A stretch of DNA of 64,000 bases from Pantoea agglomerans (lineage in GTDB: Bacteria > Pseudomonadota > Gammaproteobacteria > Enterobacterales > Enterobacteriaceae), in contig NZ_CP083809.1 in assembly GCF_020149765.1 (NCBI RefSeq), positions 1,922,001 through 1,986,000 on the forward strand, given 5' to 3'. Positions 25,143 to 35,072 of the stretch are shown in pieces; position 1 is the first letter of the stretch; each line of letters starts with the position of its first letter. The notes beneath the pieces are model-generated. The model did not search any database. It had not been told where the DNA came from and saw only the letters and a list, made by a program, of their open reading frames with translations. A program made the position numbers and the translations under genes.

Positions 25143-26141
25143 TCAGGCTGAGGCGGAGAGCTGATTCGGGCAGGTTTCGCCCTTTTCAAGCTGGCTGAGA
25201 TTGGACAACGTCGTTTCCGAAATCGCCGTCAGCGCCTCAGCGGTCAGAAACGCCTGATGGCCGGTAAACAGCACGTTGTGGCAGGCGGAGAGCCGACGGA
25301 ACACGTCGTCCTGAATCACGTCGTTAGACTTATCTTCAAAGAACAGATCGCGCTCATTCTCGTAGACGTCCATGCCGAGCGAGCCGATTTTCTGCTGTTT
25401 CAGCGCGTCAATCGCCGCCTGAGAATCGATCAGTCCGCCGCGGCTGGTGTTGATAATCATCACCCCGTCTTTCATCTGGCTAAAGGCGCTGGCGTTCAGC
25501 AGATGATGGTTCTCCGGCGTCAGCGGGCAGTGCAGCGTAATCACGTCAGATTCGGTGAACAGGGTTTTTAAATCGACATACTCTGCGCCCAGCTCCAGCG
25601 CCTGTGCGCTCGGGTAGGGATCGAACGCCAGCAGACGCATACCGAACCCTTTCAGAATACGCATCGTCGCCACACCGATCTTGCCGGTGCCGACCACGCC
25701 CGCGGTTTTGCCGTGCATATTAAAGCCGGTTAAGCCGTCGAGGGAAAAGTTGGCGTCGCGCGTGCGCTGATAAGCGCGATGAATGCGGCGGTTAAGCGTC
25801 ATCATCATACCGACCGTATGTTCCGCCACCGCTTCCGGCGAATAGGCGGGCACGCGCACCACCTTCAGGCCCAGCTCCGCCGCCGCGGCTAAATCGACGT
25901 TGTTAAAACCGGCGCAGCGCAGCGCGATATACTTCACGCCCAGCGCCGCCAGCTCCTCCAGCACCGGACGGCTGGCGTCGTCGTTGACGAAAATGCAGAC
26001 GGCGTCGCAGTCAACGGCGTTTTTCGCCGTCGCTTCCGTCAGTAAAAAGTCAAAGTACACCAGATCGAACCGGTAGCCTTCGTTAACGTGATCGAGATAC
26101 TTCTGGTCATAGTGCTTCGTGCTGTAAACCGCGATTTTCAT
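25143..26141 (-). CDS. ldhA: Fermentative D-lactate dehydrogenase LdhA
   Basis: A 332-residue NAD-dependent D-2-hydroxyacid dehydrogenase that reduces pyruvate to D-lactate in fermentation. The N-terminus MKIAVYSTKHYDQKYLDHVN matches E. coli LdhA; the Rossmann loop is GVVGTGKIGVATMRI, and the catalytic residues lie in LRCAGFNNVD, NTSRGGLID (Arg), the Glu of VYENERDL region, and FTGHQAFLT (His). I chose ATG 26141; the frame to 26171 adds 10 residues. It is convergent with the DUF333 lipoprotein and divergent from ydbH. Confidence 0.96.
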   Translation of the reverse strand: MKIAVYSTKHYDQKYLDHVNEGYRFDLVYFDFLLTEATAKNAVDCDAVCIFVNDDASRPVLEELAALGVKYIALRCAGFNNVDLAAAAELGLKVVRVPAYSPEAVAEHTVGMMMTLNRRIHRAYQRTRDANFSLDGLTGFNMHGKTAGVVGTGKIGVATMRILKGFGMRLLAFDPYPSAQALELGAEYVDLKTLFTESDVITLHCPLTPENHHLLNASAFSQMKDGVMIINTSRGGLIDSQAAIDALKQQKIGSLGMDVYENERDLFFEDKSNDVIQDDVFRRLSACHNVLFTGHQAFLTAEALTAISETTLSNLSQLEKGETCPNQLSASA

Positions 26142-26284
26142 CGTTACGCTCCTGCATTCGGGTATCCACACAGCATAACGTTTTATTGTGAATTTTGCTG
26201 CCGTCGGCGGCGCGCCTTCAACTCTGGCCGATTACGTGCCATCATCTGCGTCAGGATTCTGTCAGGAAAAGGAATAGTGCTGCC

Positions 26285-28897
26285 ATGCCGCGGAGTTTCC
26301 GCCGACTACTCGCTGCATTACTGGCGCTGACGCTGCTGGTGCTGGGGCTGCTGCTCACCGTTACCCAATGGCTGCCGCGACTGGCCGGCATCTGGCTGCC
26401 GGCGGACACGCGCATCGTGCTGGAAGGCGCGCCGCGCTGGCGCAACGGCGGCCTCTGGTTTCCTCAGGTGCGCTACCTGGCGGGCAACTGCGCGCTGGCG
26501 AGCGTCGAGCAGGCTTCGCTCGGCTGGCATGACCAGCGCTGGCACCTCGCCGCGCGCCAGGTGACCATCGACAGCGACTGCCTGCAGCAGCTGCCGCAAA
26601 GCGAGCAGCCTGGCACGCCGAAAAGCCTCGCGCAGTGGCAGCAGCTGTTACCCGGTGCCGATATCCAGCTCGATAACCTTACGATTGCGCCCTGGCAGCA
26701 GTATGCCGGACGCTTCGACCTCAGCCTCACCCCCGCTAAACAGACGCTGCGCTATCGCGGCGACAACCTCAATATCGACGCCAGCCTGCAGGGGCAGCAG
26801 CTCAGCGTAGAGCAGCTGACGCTGCGTCATAATGCGCTGCCGCAGCCCGTTACGCTTCATGGTCAGTTCGCGCTGCCCGAGTTCGCCAACGGGCTGCCGG
26901 TTGGCGGTCAGCTGGAGGGCGCGCTGCAATACGCCGGGGAACCGCTGCGGCTGACGCTCGACTGGCAGCAGCAGCAGGGCAAGCTTGAGCTCTACGCCAC
27001 CGGCGACGGTCAGCCGCTGCTGATGCTGCCGTGGCAGGCAGACGCGCGGCAGATCCGCATCGTTAAAGGGCGCTACCGCTGGCCGACCGGCGAACAGACG
27101 CTCTCCGGCTTTCTCGATCTCAGCCTCGACAACTGGCGGCAAGGGCTGGAGGAGACGCAGATAACCGGCCGCCTCAACGTGCTGACGCAGGGGCGCGGCG
27201 GCAAAGGCAACGCGGTGCTGAATATTGGTCCAGGCAGGCTGAGCATGACCCGCAGCGCGCTGCCGCTGCGCCTTACCGGCGAAAGCAAACTGGCGGCGAT
27301 GCAGCTCTACGCCGCGCTGCCGGGCGATCTCAGCGGGCCGCTGCTCGACCCGCAGCTGAGCTTCCGCCCCGGCGCGCTGCTGCGCCTGCGCGGCCGCATC
27401 CTCTCCACGCTGGAGGTGGACGAGGCGCGCTGGCCGCTGGCGGGCGTGCGCCTCGCCTCGCAGGGGATCGACGGCCGTCTGCAGGCGATACTCAAGGCGC
27501 ACGATCCGAGCTTTGGCCAGTTCCGGCTCCATCTCGACGGGCGTGCGAACGACTTCTGGCCCGATAAGGGCGAGTGGAAATGGCGCTACTGGGGTGCCGG
27601 CGAGATGCTGCCGCTTAACGCCGCCTGGACTATTCAGGGCGCGGGCGGCTGGCGCGATACCCTGATCCACCTCGACAGCCTTAACGCCGGATTCGATCAG
27701 ATGCAGTACGGCATGGCGCAGGTGGTGCGGCCGCGCCTGACGCTGAGCGCGCCGGTTAACTGGCAGCGCGACGCACAGCGGGCCGCCTTTAACGGCGGCT
27801 TCCGCATCGACGCGGGAGAGACGCGCTTCGATTTCGGCGGGCGGCTGCCCGCCTCCTCGCTGAGCGTTGAGGCAAAAGGTCAGGATCCCAGCCACTTTAG
27901 CTGGCGCGGATCGCTGCATGCGCAGGCGATCGGGCCGCTGCGCGTTCACGGCCGCTGGGACGGTGAGCGCCTGCGCGGCGAAGCCTGGTGGCCAACACAG
28001 TCTTTAACGGTATTTCAGCCGCTGCTTAATCCCGATCTGAAGATGAAAATCCGCGCCGGTGAGCTGCGTGCGCAGGTGGCGTTTTCCGCCGCCGCGAAAG
28101 AGGGATTTAGCGCCGGCGGCCACTGGACGGTGTCGCAGGGCAGCCTCTGGACGCCGGACAACCAGATTAACGGCGTCGACTTCTCGCTGCCGTTCCGCCT
28201 GAAAGATCAGCAGTGGCAGTTTGGCGTGCGCGGGCCGGTGCAGCTGCGCATCGGCGAAATCACCAACCAGTTCGCCATGCAGGATATTCGCGCCGATCTG
28301 CAGGGTTACTATCCCTGGAGCGAGGCGCAGCCGCTCACGCTGCAGGCGGTCAGCATGGCGCTGCTGGGGGGAGAGGTGACGCTGCCCGCGCTGCGCCTGC
28401 CGCAGCACGAGGCGGCGAAGATCGGCCTGCGCGATATCAGCCTGAGCAAGCTGGTCACCGCGCTCAAACCTAAACAGTTCGCCATGTCCGGCAGGATCAA
28501 CGGCGAGCTGCCGCTGTGGGTCAACAACCCGCGCTGGCTGGTGCAGAACGGCTGGATGGCCAACAGCGGATCGCTGACCTTCCGCATGGACAAAGATATG
28601 GCCGACGCGATTACCGCGGGCAACGTCGCGGCGGGCGCGGCGATGGACTGGCTGCGCTACATGGAGATCTCCCGCTCCTGGGCGACAATCGATCTCGACA
28701 ACCTCGGCAACCTCGCCATGCAGGCACAGGTGCAGGGGGTCAGTCGCTTCAGCAACCGCAAACAGACCGTGAATCTCAACTACCGCCATCAGCAGAACCT
28801 GTTTCAACTCTGGCGCAGCCTGCGTTTTGGCGATAATTTGCAATCCTGGGTGGAACAGAACGCCACTCTGCCGACCAAAAGGGATCAACAACCATGA
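26285..28897 (+). CDS. ydbH: AsmA-like envelope protein YdbH
   Basis: An 870-residue inner-membrane-anchored periplasmic protein. One N-terminal helix (about residues 8-26, LLAALLALTLLVLGLLLTV) is followed by a long beta-rich bridge-like domain; the C-terminal part has the YdbH/dicarboxylate-transport pattern GGEVTLPALRLPQHEAAKIG and MSGRINGELPLWV. In E. coli YdbH acts with TamB and YhdP as one of three partly redundant AsmA-like proteins in phospholipid transport to the outer membrane. I chose ATG 26285 (MPRSFRR), dropping 30 residues of the longer frame. It overlaps ynbE by 4 bp. Confidence 0.94.
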   Translation: MPRSFRRLLAALLALTLLVLGLLLTVTQWLPRLAGIWLPADTRIVLEGAPRWRNGGLWFPQVRYLAGNCALASVEQASLGWHDQRWHLAARQVTIDSDCLQQLPQSEQPGTPKSLAQWQQLLPGADIQLDNLTIAPWQQYAGRFDLSLTPAKQTLRYRGDNLNIDASLQGQQLSVEQLTLRHNALPQPVTLHGQFALPEFANGLPVGGQLEGALQYAGEPLRLTLDWQQQQGKLELYATGDGQPLLMLPWQADARQIRIVKGRYRWPTGEQTLSGFLDLSLDNWRQGLEETQITGRLNVLTQGRGGKGNAVLNIGPGRLSMTRSALPLRLTGESKLAAMQLYAALPGDLSGPLLDPQLSFRPGALLRLRGRILSTLEVDEARWPLAGVRLASQGIDGRLQAILKAHDPSFGQFRLHLDGRANDFWPDKGEWKWRYWGAGEMLPLNAAWTIQGAGGWRDTLIHLDSLNAGFDQMQYGMAQVVRPRLTLSAPVNWQRDAQRAAFNGGFRIDAGETRFDFGGRLPASSLSVEAKGQDPSHFSWRGSLHAQAIGPLRVHGRWDGERLRGEAWWPTQSLTVFQPLLNPDLKMKIRAGELRAQVAFSAAAKEGFSAGGHWTVSQGSLWTPDNQINGVDFSLPFRLKDQQWQFGVRGPVQLRIGEITNQFAMQDIRADLQGYYPWSEAQPLTLQAVSMALLGGEVTLPALRLPQHEAAKIGLRDISLSKLVTALKPKQFAMSGRINGELPLWVNNPRWLVQNGWMANSGSLTFRMDKDMADAITAGNVAAGAAMDWLRYMEISRSWATIDLDNLGNLAMQAQVQGVSRFSNRKQTVNLNYRHQQNLFQLWRSLRFGDNLQSWVEQNATLPTKRDQQP

Positions 28898-29082
28898 GCC
28901 TCAGGGCGTTACTGGTGCTGGCCGTCGGGCTGCCGCTGACCGGCTGCGTGCCGCGCATCGAGGTGGCCGCGCCAAAGGAGCCGATCACCATCAATATGAA
29001 TGTGAAGATCGAGCATGAAATTCATATCAAAGTGGACAAAGACGTGGAGGCGCTGCTGAAAAATCAGAGCGATCTGTTTTGA
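28894..29082 (+). CDS. ynbE: Outer-membrane lipoprotein YnbE
   Basis: A 62-residue lipoprotein with lipobox LTGC (Cys18) and the amphipathic strand EPITINMNVKIEHEIHIKVD, which is diagnostic of YnbE. In E. coli YnbE binds the C-terminal end of YdbH by beta-strand augmentation and joins it to the outer membrane. The gene overlaps ydbH by 4 bp and ydbL by 1 bp (TGATG), so the three are translated in series. Confidence 0.95.
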   Translation: MSLRALLVLAVGLPLTGCVPRIEVAAPKEPITINMNVKIEHEIHIKVDKDVEALLKNQSDLF

Positions 29083-29411
29083 TGCGCGCGCTCCGCAGGC
29101 CGCTGCTCGCCGCGCTGCTGCTGATGGGCGCGGCGCAGCCGGCGCTGGCGCTGACGCTTGATGAGGCGCGCCTTCAGGGCCGGGTCGGGGAAACCTTTAG
29201 CGGCTATATCGCCGCGCGCCAGTCGGACGCAGAGACCCTTGCGCTGGTAAAGCGCATCAACGCCGGACGCAGCCTGGAGTATCAGCGCATCGCGCAGCAA
29301 AATAATCTCACCACCGATCAGGTGGCGCGTATCGCTGGCGGAAAGCTGGTCGAGCGCGCGGGCGCGGGCGAGTACGTACGCGGCCTTAACGGCCTGTGGA
29401 TGCAGAAATAA
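29082..29411 (+). CDS. ydbL: Periplasmic DUF1318 protein YdbL
   Basis: A 109-residue protein with a signal peptide (MRALRRPLLAALLLMGAAQP, cut after ALA) and a helical DUF1318 domain: LDEARLQGRVGETFSGYIAA, RINAGRSLEYQRIA. In E. coli it modulates the YdbH-YnbE bridge and prevents YnbE from forming multimers. The start ATG overlaps the ynbE stop by one base. Confidence 0.94.
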   Translation: MRALRRPLLAALLLMGAAQPALALTLDEARLQGRVGETFSGYIAARQSDAETLALVKRINAGRSLEYQRIAQQNNLTTDQVARIAGGKLVERAGAGEYVRGLNGLWMQK

Positions 29412-29435
29412 AAAAAGCCAGGCATCATGCCTGGC
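29409..29435 (-). terminator. Terminator between ydbL and azoR
   Basis: GCCAGGCAT-C-ATGCCTGGC (29417-29435) with an eight-base A-run on the left, which is a T-run on the minus strand. It terminates azoR and lies just after the ydbL stop. Confidence 0.85.
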
Positions 29436-29466
29436 AAGCGAAACACAGTATGAATAATAATAATGA

Positions 29467-30102
<636 letters not shown>

Positions 30103-30321
30103 TCAATGGGTTACACTCTACGGTCATTAACGACGCGGTAAAAGCGCAATATTTCGAGAGCTATGTTCGAATTTCTTGAATAAGCATGCCATGGAAGGCG
30201 CAGCCGGGCGTGTTAAAATGTGTTACTCTTTGCTCAATACAATTTTTAGAATCAGTCGGTTAACCCGGCTACCGGACGCTGCGATGTGCAGCGGCTCCGT
30301 CTGAGAAGGTACTCCATTACT

Positions 30322-33300
30322 ATGTCATCACCGGTTTCCTCTCCTCTCGCGCCGCTGTGGTCGCGACTCGACAATCTGATGCTGCGCGACCGCCAGCGTC
30401 TCCAGCGCCGCCTGCGCGGCGCCGGCAAAGTCGCTAACCCCGCTGCGCTGCAGGGCATCGCTGACGAAATCAGCCAGGAGATCGCGACGGCGGAGCAGCG
30501 CGTTGCCGCCCGTACCGCCGCGACGCCAAAAATTACCTTTCCCGATAATCTGCCCGTCAGTCAGAAACAGCAGCAGATTGCCGAGGCGATCCGCGATCAT
30601 CAGGTGGTAATCGTTGCCGGCGAAACCGGCTCAGGCAAAACCACCCAGCTGCCGAAAATCTGTCTGGCGCTCGGCCGCGGGGTCAAAGGGCTGATCGGCC
30701 ATACCCAGCCGCGCCGTCTGGCGGCGCGTACCGTCGCCAACCGCATCGCCGACGAGCTGGAAACCTCGCTCGGCGGCTGCATCGGCTATAAAGTGCGCTT
30801 TAACGATCAGGTCAGCGACACCACCCAGGTGAAGCTGATGACCGACGGTATTCTGCTGGCGGAAATCCAGCAGGATCGTCTGCTGCTGCAGTATGACACC
30901 ATCATTATCGATGAGGCGCACGAGCGCAGCCTGAATATCGATTTCCTGCTCGGCTACCTGCGCGAGTTGCTGCCGCGTCGTCCCGACCTGAAAATCATCA
31001 TCACCTCGGCGACCATCGATCCGCAGCGCTTTTCACGCCACTTCCATAATGCGCCAGTGATTGAGGTCTCGGGCCGCACCTTCCCGGTGGAAGTACGCTA
31101 CCGGCCGGTGGTGGAAGAGGCGGACGACAGCGAGCGCGATCAGCTGCAGGCGATCTTCGACGCGGTAGACGAGCTGAGCGACGAAGGGCGCGGCGATATT
31201 CTGATCTTTATGAGCGGCGAACGCGAAATTCGCGACACCGCCGACGCGCTGGCGAAGCGCGATCTGCCGCATACCGAAATCTTGCCCCTCTACGCGCGTT
31301 TATCGAACGCCGAGCAGAACCGGGTTTTCCAGTCCCACAGCGGACGCCGCATTGTGCTGGCCACCAACGTGGCGGAAACCTCGCTTACCGTGCCCGGCAT
31401 TAAATATGTGATCGACCCCGGCACCGCGCGCATCAGCCGCTACAGCTATCGTACGAAAGTGCAGCGCCTGCCAATCGAGCCCATTTCCCAGGCCTCGGCC
31501 AACCAGCGTAAAGGGCGCTGCGGCCGCGTCTCTGACGGTATCTGTATCCGTCTCTATTCGGAAGATGACTTCCTCAGCCGCCCGGCGTTTACCGACCCGG
31601 AGATCCTGCGCACCAACCTGGCCTCGGTGATCCTGCAGATGACGGCGCTGGGGCTGGGCGATATCGCCGCGTTTCCCTTCGTCGAAGCGCCCGATAAGCG
31701 CAATATTCAGGATGGCGTGCGGCTGCTGGAGGAGCTGGGCGCGCTCACCCTGAATGAGGAGAGCGGTCACTACAAGCTGACCGCGTCGGGCCGTCAGCTG
31801 GCGCAGCTGCCGGTGGATCCGCGCCTGGCGCGCATGGTGCTGGAGGCGCAGAAGTTCGGCTGCGTGCGCGAGGTAATGATTATCGCCTCGGCACTGTCGA
31901 TCCAGGATCCGCGCGAGCGGCCGGTCGAGAAACAGCAGGCTGCCGATGAGAAACATCGCCGCTTCGCCGACAAAGAGTCTGACTTCCTCGCCTTCGTTAA
32001 CCTGTGGAACTACCTGAGCGAGCAGCAGAAGGCGCTGTCGGGCAATCAGTTCCGCCGCCAGTGTAAAGGGGATTACCTTAACTATCTGCGCGTGCGCGAA
32101 TGGCAGGATATCTATACCCAGCTGCGCCAGGTGGTGCGAGAGCTGGGGATCCCGGTCAACAGCGAGCCGGCCGGATTCCGCGAGGTACACTGCGCGCTGC
32201 TGACCGGCCTGCTGTCGCATATCGGCATGAAAGACGCCGAGAAGCAGGAGTTTACCGGCGCGCGCAACGCGCGCTTCGCTATCTTCCCCGGCTCCGGGCT
32301 GTTTAAAAAACCGCCCAAATGGACCATGGTGGCCGAACTGGTGGAAACCAGCCGCCTGTGGGGACGCATCGCGGCGCGTGTCGATCCTGAGTGGATCGAG
32401 CCGCTGGCGCAGCACCTAATCAAACGCAGCTACAGCGAGCCGCACTGGGAAAAAGGTCAGGGCGCGGTAATGGCACAGGAGAAGGTCACGCTTTACGGCC
32501 TGCCCATCGTCGCCGCGCGCAAGGTCAACTACGGCAGCATCGATCCCACGCTGAGCCGCGAGCTGTTTATCCGTCATGCGCTGGTGGAAGGCGACTGGCA
32601 GACTCGCCACGCCTTCTTCCGCAACAACCAAAAGCTGCGCAGCGAAGTCGAAGATCTTGAACATAAATCGCGCCGCCGCGACATCCTGGTGGATGACGAA
32701 ACCCTGTTCAACTTCTATGACCAGCGCGTCGGCCAGCAGGTGGTATCGGCGAAGCATTTCGACAGCTGGTGGAAGCAGGCGAGCCGCGACACCCCCGATC
32801 TGCTCAGCTTCGACAAGCAGATGCTGATCAAAGAGGGCGCGGATAAGGTCAGCCAGCTCGACTACCCCAACTTCTGGCATCAGGGCAACCTCAAGCTGAA
32901 GCTCAGCTATCAGTTTGAGCCGGGCGCGGACGCCGACGGCGTCACGGTGCATATTCCGCTGCCGCTGCTTAATCAGGTTGAGGACCAGGGCTTTGAGTGG
33001 CAGATCCCTGGCGTGCGCCGCGAGCTGATTATCGCGCTGATCAAGTCGCTGCCGAAGCCGCTGCGCCGTAATCTGGTGCCTGCACCCAATTACGCTGACG
33101 CCTTTCTGGGCCGCGTCACCGCGATGGAGATGCCGCTGCTCGACGCGCTGGCGAAAGAGTTTCGCCGCATGACCGGCGTCACGCTGGAGCGCGAAAGCTG
33201 GCAGTGGGAACAGGTGCCCGATCATCTGAAAATGACTTTCCGCGTGGTGGATGAACATAACCGCAAGCTGAAAGAGGGCAAAGATCTCAGCGCGCTGAAA

Positions 33301-34224
33301 GCGGAACTGAAAGAAAAGGTGCAGGAGACGCTGTCGAAGGTGGCGGATGACGGGCTGGAGCAGAACGGTCTGCATATCTGGAGCTTCGGCGATCTGCCGC
33401 GCAGCTACGAGCAGAAGCGCGGCGGCTATCAGGTCAAGGCCTGGCCAGCGCTGGTCGATGAAAAAGAGAGCGTGGCAATCCGCCTGTTCGACAGCGAACA
33501 GGAGCAGCAGAAAATGATGTGGCGCGGCCAGCGTCGCCTGCTGCTGCTCAATATTCCCTCGCCGATAAAATATCTGCATGAGAAGCTGCCGAACAAAGCC
33601 AAGCTGGGGCTCTACTTCAACCCCTACGGTAAGGTGCTGGATCTGATCGACGACTGTATCGCCTGCGGCGTCGATAAGCTGATGGCGGAAGCGGGCGGCC
33701 CGGCCTGGCAGCAGCAGAACTTTGAGCAGCTGCACGAGAAGGTGCGCGCCGAGCTGAACGATACGGTGGTGGAGATCGCTAAACAGGTTGAGCAGATCCT
33801 CACCGCCGTGTTCAACATCAACAAGCGGCTGAAAGGGCGCGTCGATATGACCATGGCGCTGGCGCTCTCCGATATCAAGGCGCAGATAGGCGGCCTGGTT
33901 TATCGCGGCTTTGTTACCGGCAACGGCTGGAAGCGCCTGGGCGACACGCTGCGCTATCTGCACGGCATTGAGCGGCGGCTGGAAAAACTGCCGGCCGATC
34001 CGCACAGCGACCGCGCGCGCATGCTGAAGGTGCAGGCGGTGGAGCAGGCCTGGCAGACGTGGCGCAACAAGCTGCCGCCGCAGCGTCAGGATGATGAAGA
34101 TGTGCGCGACATCCGCTGGATGATCGAGGAGCTGCGCATCAGCTACTTTGCCCAGCAGCTTGGTACGCCCTATCCGGTTTCCGACAAGCGTATTCTGCAG
34201 ACAATGGAGCAGTTCGCGGCGTAA
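30322..34224 (+). CDS. hrpA: DEAH-box RNA helicase HrpA
   Basis: A 1300-residue ATP-dependent RNA helicase, the same length as E. coli HrpA. Walker A is AGETGSGKTTQ near residue 100, DEAHER follows, motif III is TSATID, and motif VI is QRKGRCGRV. The helicase-associated and OB-fold domains and the long C-terminal DUF3418 follow (KRGGYQVKAWPALVDEKESV). HrpA resolves stalled or collided ribosomes and processes mRNA such as the daa fimbrial messenger. I chose ATG 30322 after GAGAAGGT; the longer frame adds 12 residues. Confidence 0.96.
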   Translation: MSSPVSSPLAPLWSRLDNLMLRDRQRLQRRLRGAGKVANPAALQGIADEISQEIATAEQRVAARTAATPKITFPDNLPVSQKQQQIAEAIRDHQVVIVAGETGSGKTTQLPKICLALGRGVKGLIGHTQPRRLAARTVANRIADELETSLGGCIGYKVRFNDQVSDTTQVKLMTDGILLAEIQQDRLLLQYDTIIIDEAHERSLNIDFLLGYLRELLPRRPDLKIIITSATIDPQRFSRHFHNAPVIEVSGRTFPVEVRYRPVVEEADDSERDQLQAIFDAVDELSDEGRGDILIFMSGEREIRDTADALAKRDLPHTEILPLYARLSNAEQNRVFQSHSGRRIVLATNVAETSLTVPGIKYVIDPGTARISRYSYRTKVQRLPIEPISQASANQRKGRCGRVSDGICIRLYSEDDFLSRPAFTDPEILRTNLASVILQMTALGLGDIAAFPFVEAPDKRNIQDGVRLLEELGALTLNEESGHYKLTASGRQLAQLPVDPRLARMVLEAQKFGCVREVMIIASALSIQDPRERPVEKQQAADEKHRRFADKESDFLAFVNLWNYLSEQQKALSGNQFRRQCKGDYLNYLRVREWQDIYTQLRQVVRELGIPVNSEPAGFREVHCALLTGLLSHIGMKDAEKQEFTGARNARFAIFPGSGLFKKPPKWTMVAELVETSRLWGRIAARVDPEWIEPLAQHLIKRSYSEPHWEKGQGAVMAQEKVTLYGLPIVAARKVNYGSIDPTLSRELFIRHALVEGDWQTRHAFFRNNQKLRSEVEDLEHKSRRRDILVDDETLFNFYDQRVGQQVVSAKHFDSWWKQASRDTPDLLSFDKQMLIKEGADKVSQLDYPNFWHQGNLKLKLSYQFEPGADADGVTVHIPLPLLNQVEDQGFEWQIPGVRRELIIALIKSLPKPLRRNLVPAPNYADAFLGRVTAMEMPLLDALAKEFRRMTGVTLERESWQWEQVPDHLKMTFRVVDEHNRKLKEGKDLSALKAELKEKVQETLSKVADDGLEQNGLHIWSFGDLPRSYEQKRGGYQVKAWPALVDEKESVAIRLFDSEQEQQKMMWRGQRRLLLLNIPSPIKYLHEKLPNKAKLGLYFNPYGKVLDLIDDCIACGVDKLMAEAGGPAWQQQNFEQLHEKVRAELNDTVVEIAKQVEQILTAVFNINKRLKGRVDMTMALALSDIKAQIGGLVYRGFVTGNGWKRLGDTLRYLHGIERRLEKLPADPHSDRARMLKVQAVEQAWQTWRNKLPPQRQDDEDVRDIRWMIEELRISYFAQQLGTPYPVSDKRILQTMEQFAA

Positions 34225-34242
34225 TTACCTGGCGCTCTGCTA

Positions 34243-34274
34243 AGCCGCAGCATAACAGGCTGCGGCTTTTTTTT
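34243..34274 (+). terminator. Terminator after hrpA
   Basis: AGCCGCAGC, loop ATAACAG, GCTGCGGCT, then eight T. Strong Rho-independent terminator. Confidence 0.9.
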
Positions 34275-34430
34275 GGGCCACTATCTTCTGCGCCAGTAAT
34301 TTATTTACTCGCGTGATTAAAACGGAGGAAATTGTCACGCAGGCATCGACCCTGGCCGCATTTTTTGGTTAGAATCAGCGGCGGCGCCAGATGCGCGCTG
34401 GATGATTGAATTTAATTAAGGAAGATAAAT

Positions 34431-35006
34431 ATGAAAAAGTCTGTTTTAGCCACGCTTATTATGGTCTCTCTGGGAATACACGCAAACGCCTCTGCCGATC
34501 AGCAGACTGTTACCCTCGGCTATGCACAAAGTAAAGTGCAGGATTTCAAGAATATCCGCGGGATTAACCTTAAGTATCGCTATGAGTGGGATTCGCCGCT
34601 AAGCCTGATTAGCTCGCTGACCTATATGAGCGGCAGCGGCAGCTATAACCCCCAGACCGACTCGATGGATATATTCGAGAGTGATGCGAAAGTAAAATAT
34701 TATTCGCTCTCGGTCGGCCCGGCGTGGCGCGTTAACCAATATATCAGCCTCTATGGCCTGCTCGGCCTTAATTATAATAAAGTCGACTACCGTGAGAGTT
34801 GGTATAACTACGAAGGGAGCTACGTATATATGGGCGACCGCTCGCTCAGCGAGAAGAAAACGTCGCTGATGTATGGCGCAGGCGTGCAGATCAATCCGGC
34901 AAAAAATCTGGCGATTGATATCGGCTATGAGGGATCGCGTCTCGACGTGGCCGACAAGGATATGTCGATTAACGGCTTTGTTCTCAACCTGGGCTACACC
35001 TTCTGA
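34431..35006 (+). CDS. Ail/Lom/OmpX-like outer-membrane beta-barrel
   Basis: A 191-residue protein with a signal peptide (MKKSVLATLIMVSLGIHANA, cut near SA-DQ) and eight alternating strands typical of the Ail/OmpX family: TVTLGYAQSK, GINLKYRYEW, SVGPAWRVNQYISLYGLLGL, SLMYGAGVQINPAKNLAIDIGYEGS, ending in the sorting signal NGFVLNLGYTF with terminal Phe. Family members act in adhesion, serum resistance or envelope stress. It is more like the Ail/PagC/Lom side (SKVQDFKNIRGINLKYRYE) than OmpX, and its loops are Tyr-rich and probably strain-specific. AAGGAAGAT precedes the ATG. Confidence 0.88.
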   Translation: MKKSVLATLIMVSLGIHANASADQQTVTLGYAQSKVQDFKNIRGINLKYRYEWDSPLSLISSLTYMSGSGSYNPQTDSMDIFESDAKVKYYSLSVGPAWRVNQYISLYGLLGLNYNKVDYRESWYNYEGSYVYMGDRSLSEKKTSLMYGAGVQINPAKNLAIDIGYEGSRLDVADKDMSINGFVLNLGYTF

Positions 35007-35025
35007 CCCTGACGTTGAGCAATAA

Positions 35026-35058
35026 AAAAGGCGCGCTGGCAAAGCCTGCGCGCCTTTT
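35026..35058. terminator. Shared terminator of two convergent genes
   Basis: AAAAGGCGCGC, 11-base loop, GCGCGCCTTTT. It can end both the Ail-like gene (plus) and ydgD (minus). Confidence 0.8.
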
Positions 35059-35072
35059 CTTTTCTGCTGGTT

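Noticed and set aside
26648..27949. 433-codon frame antisense to ydbH
   Set aside because: Shadow of a real gene; Ala/Arg/Gln-rich composition and no family likeness.
32416..34005. 529-codon frame antisense to hrpA
   Set aside because: Lies fully opposite the conserved helicase gene; long antisense frames are common in GC-rich genes.
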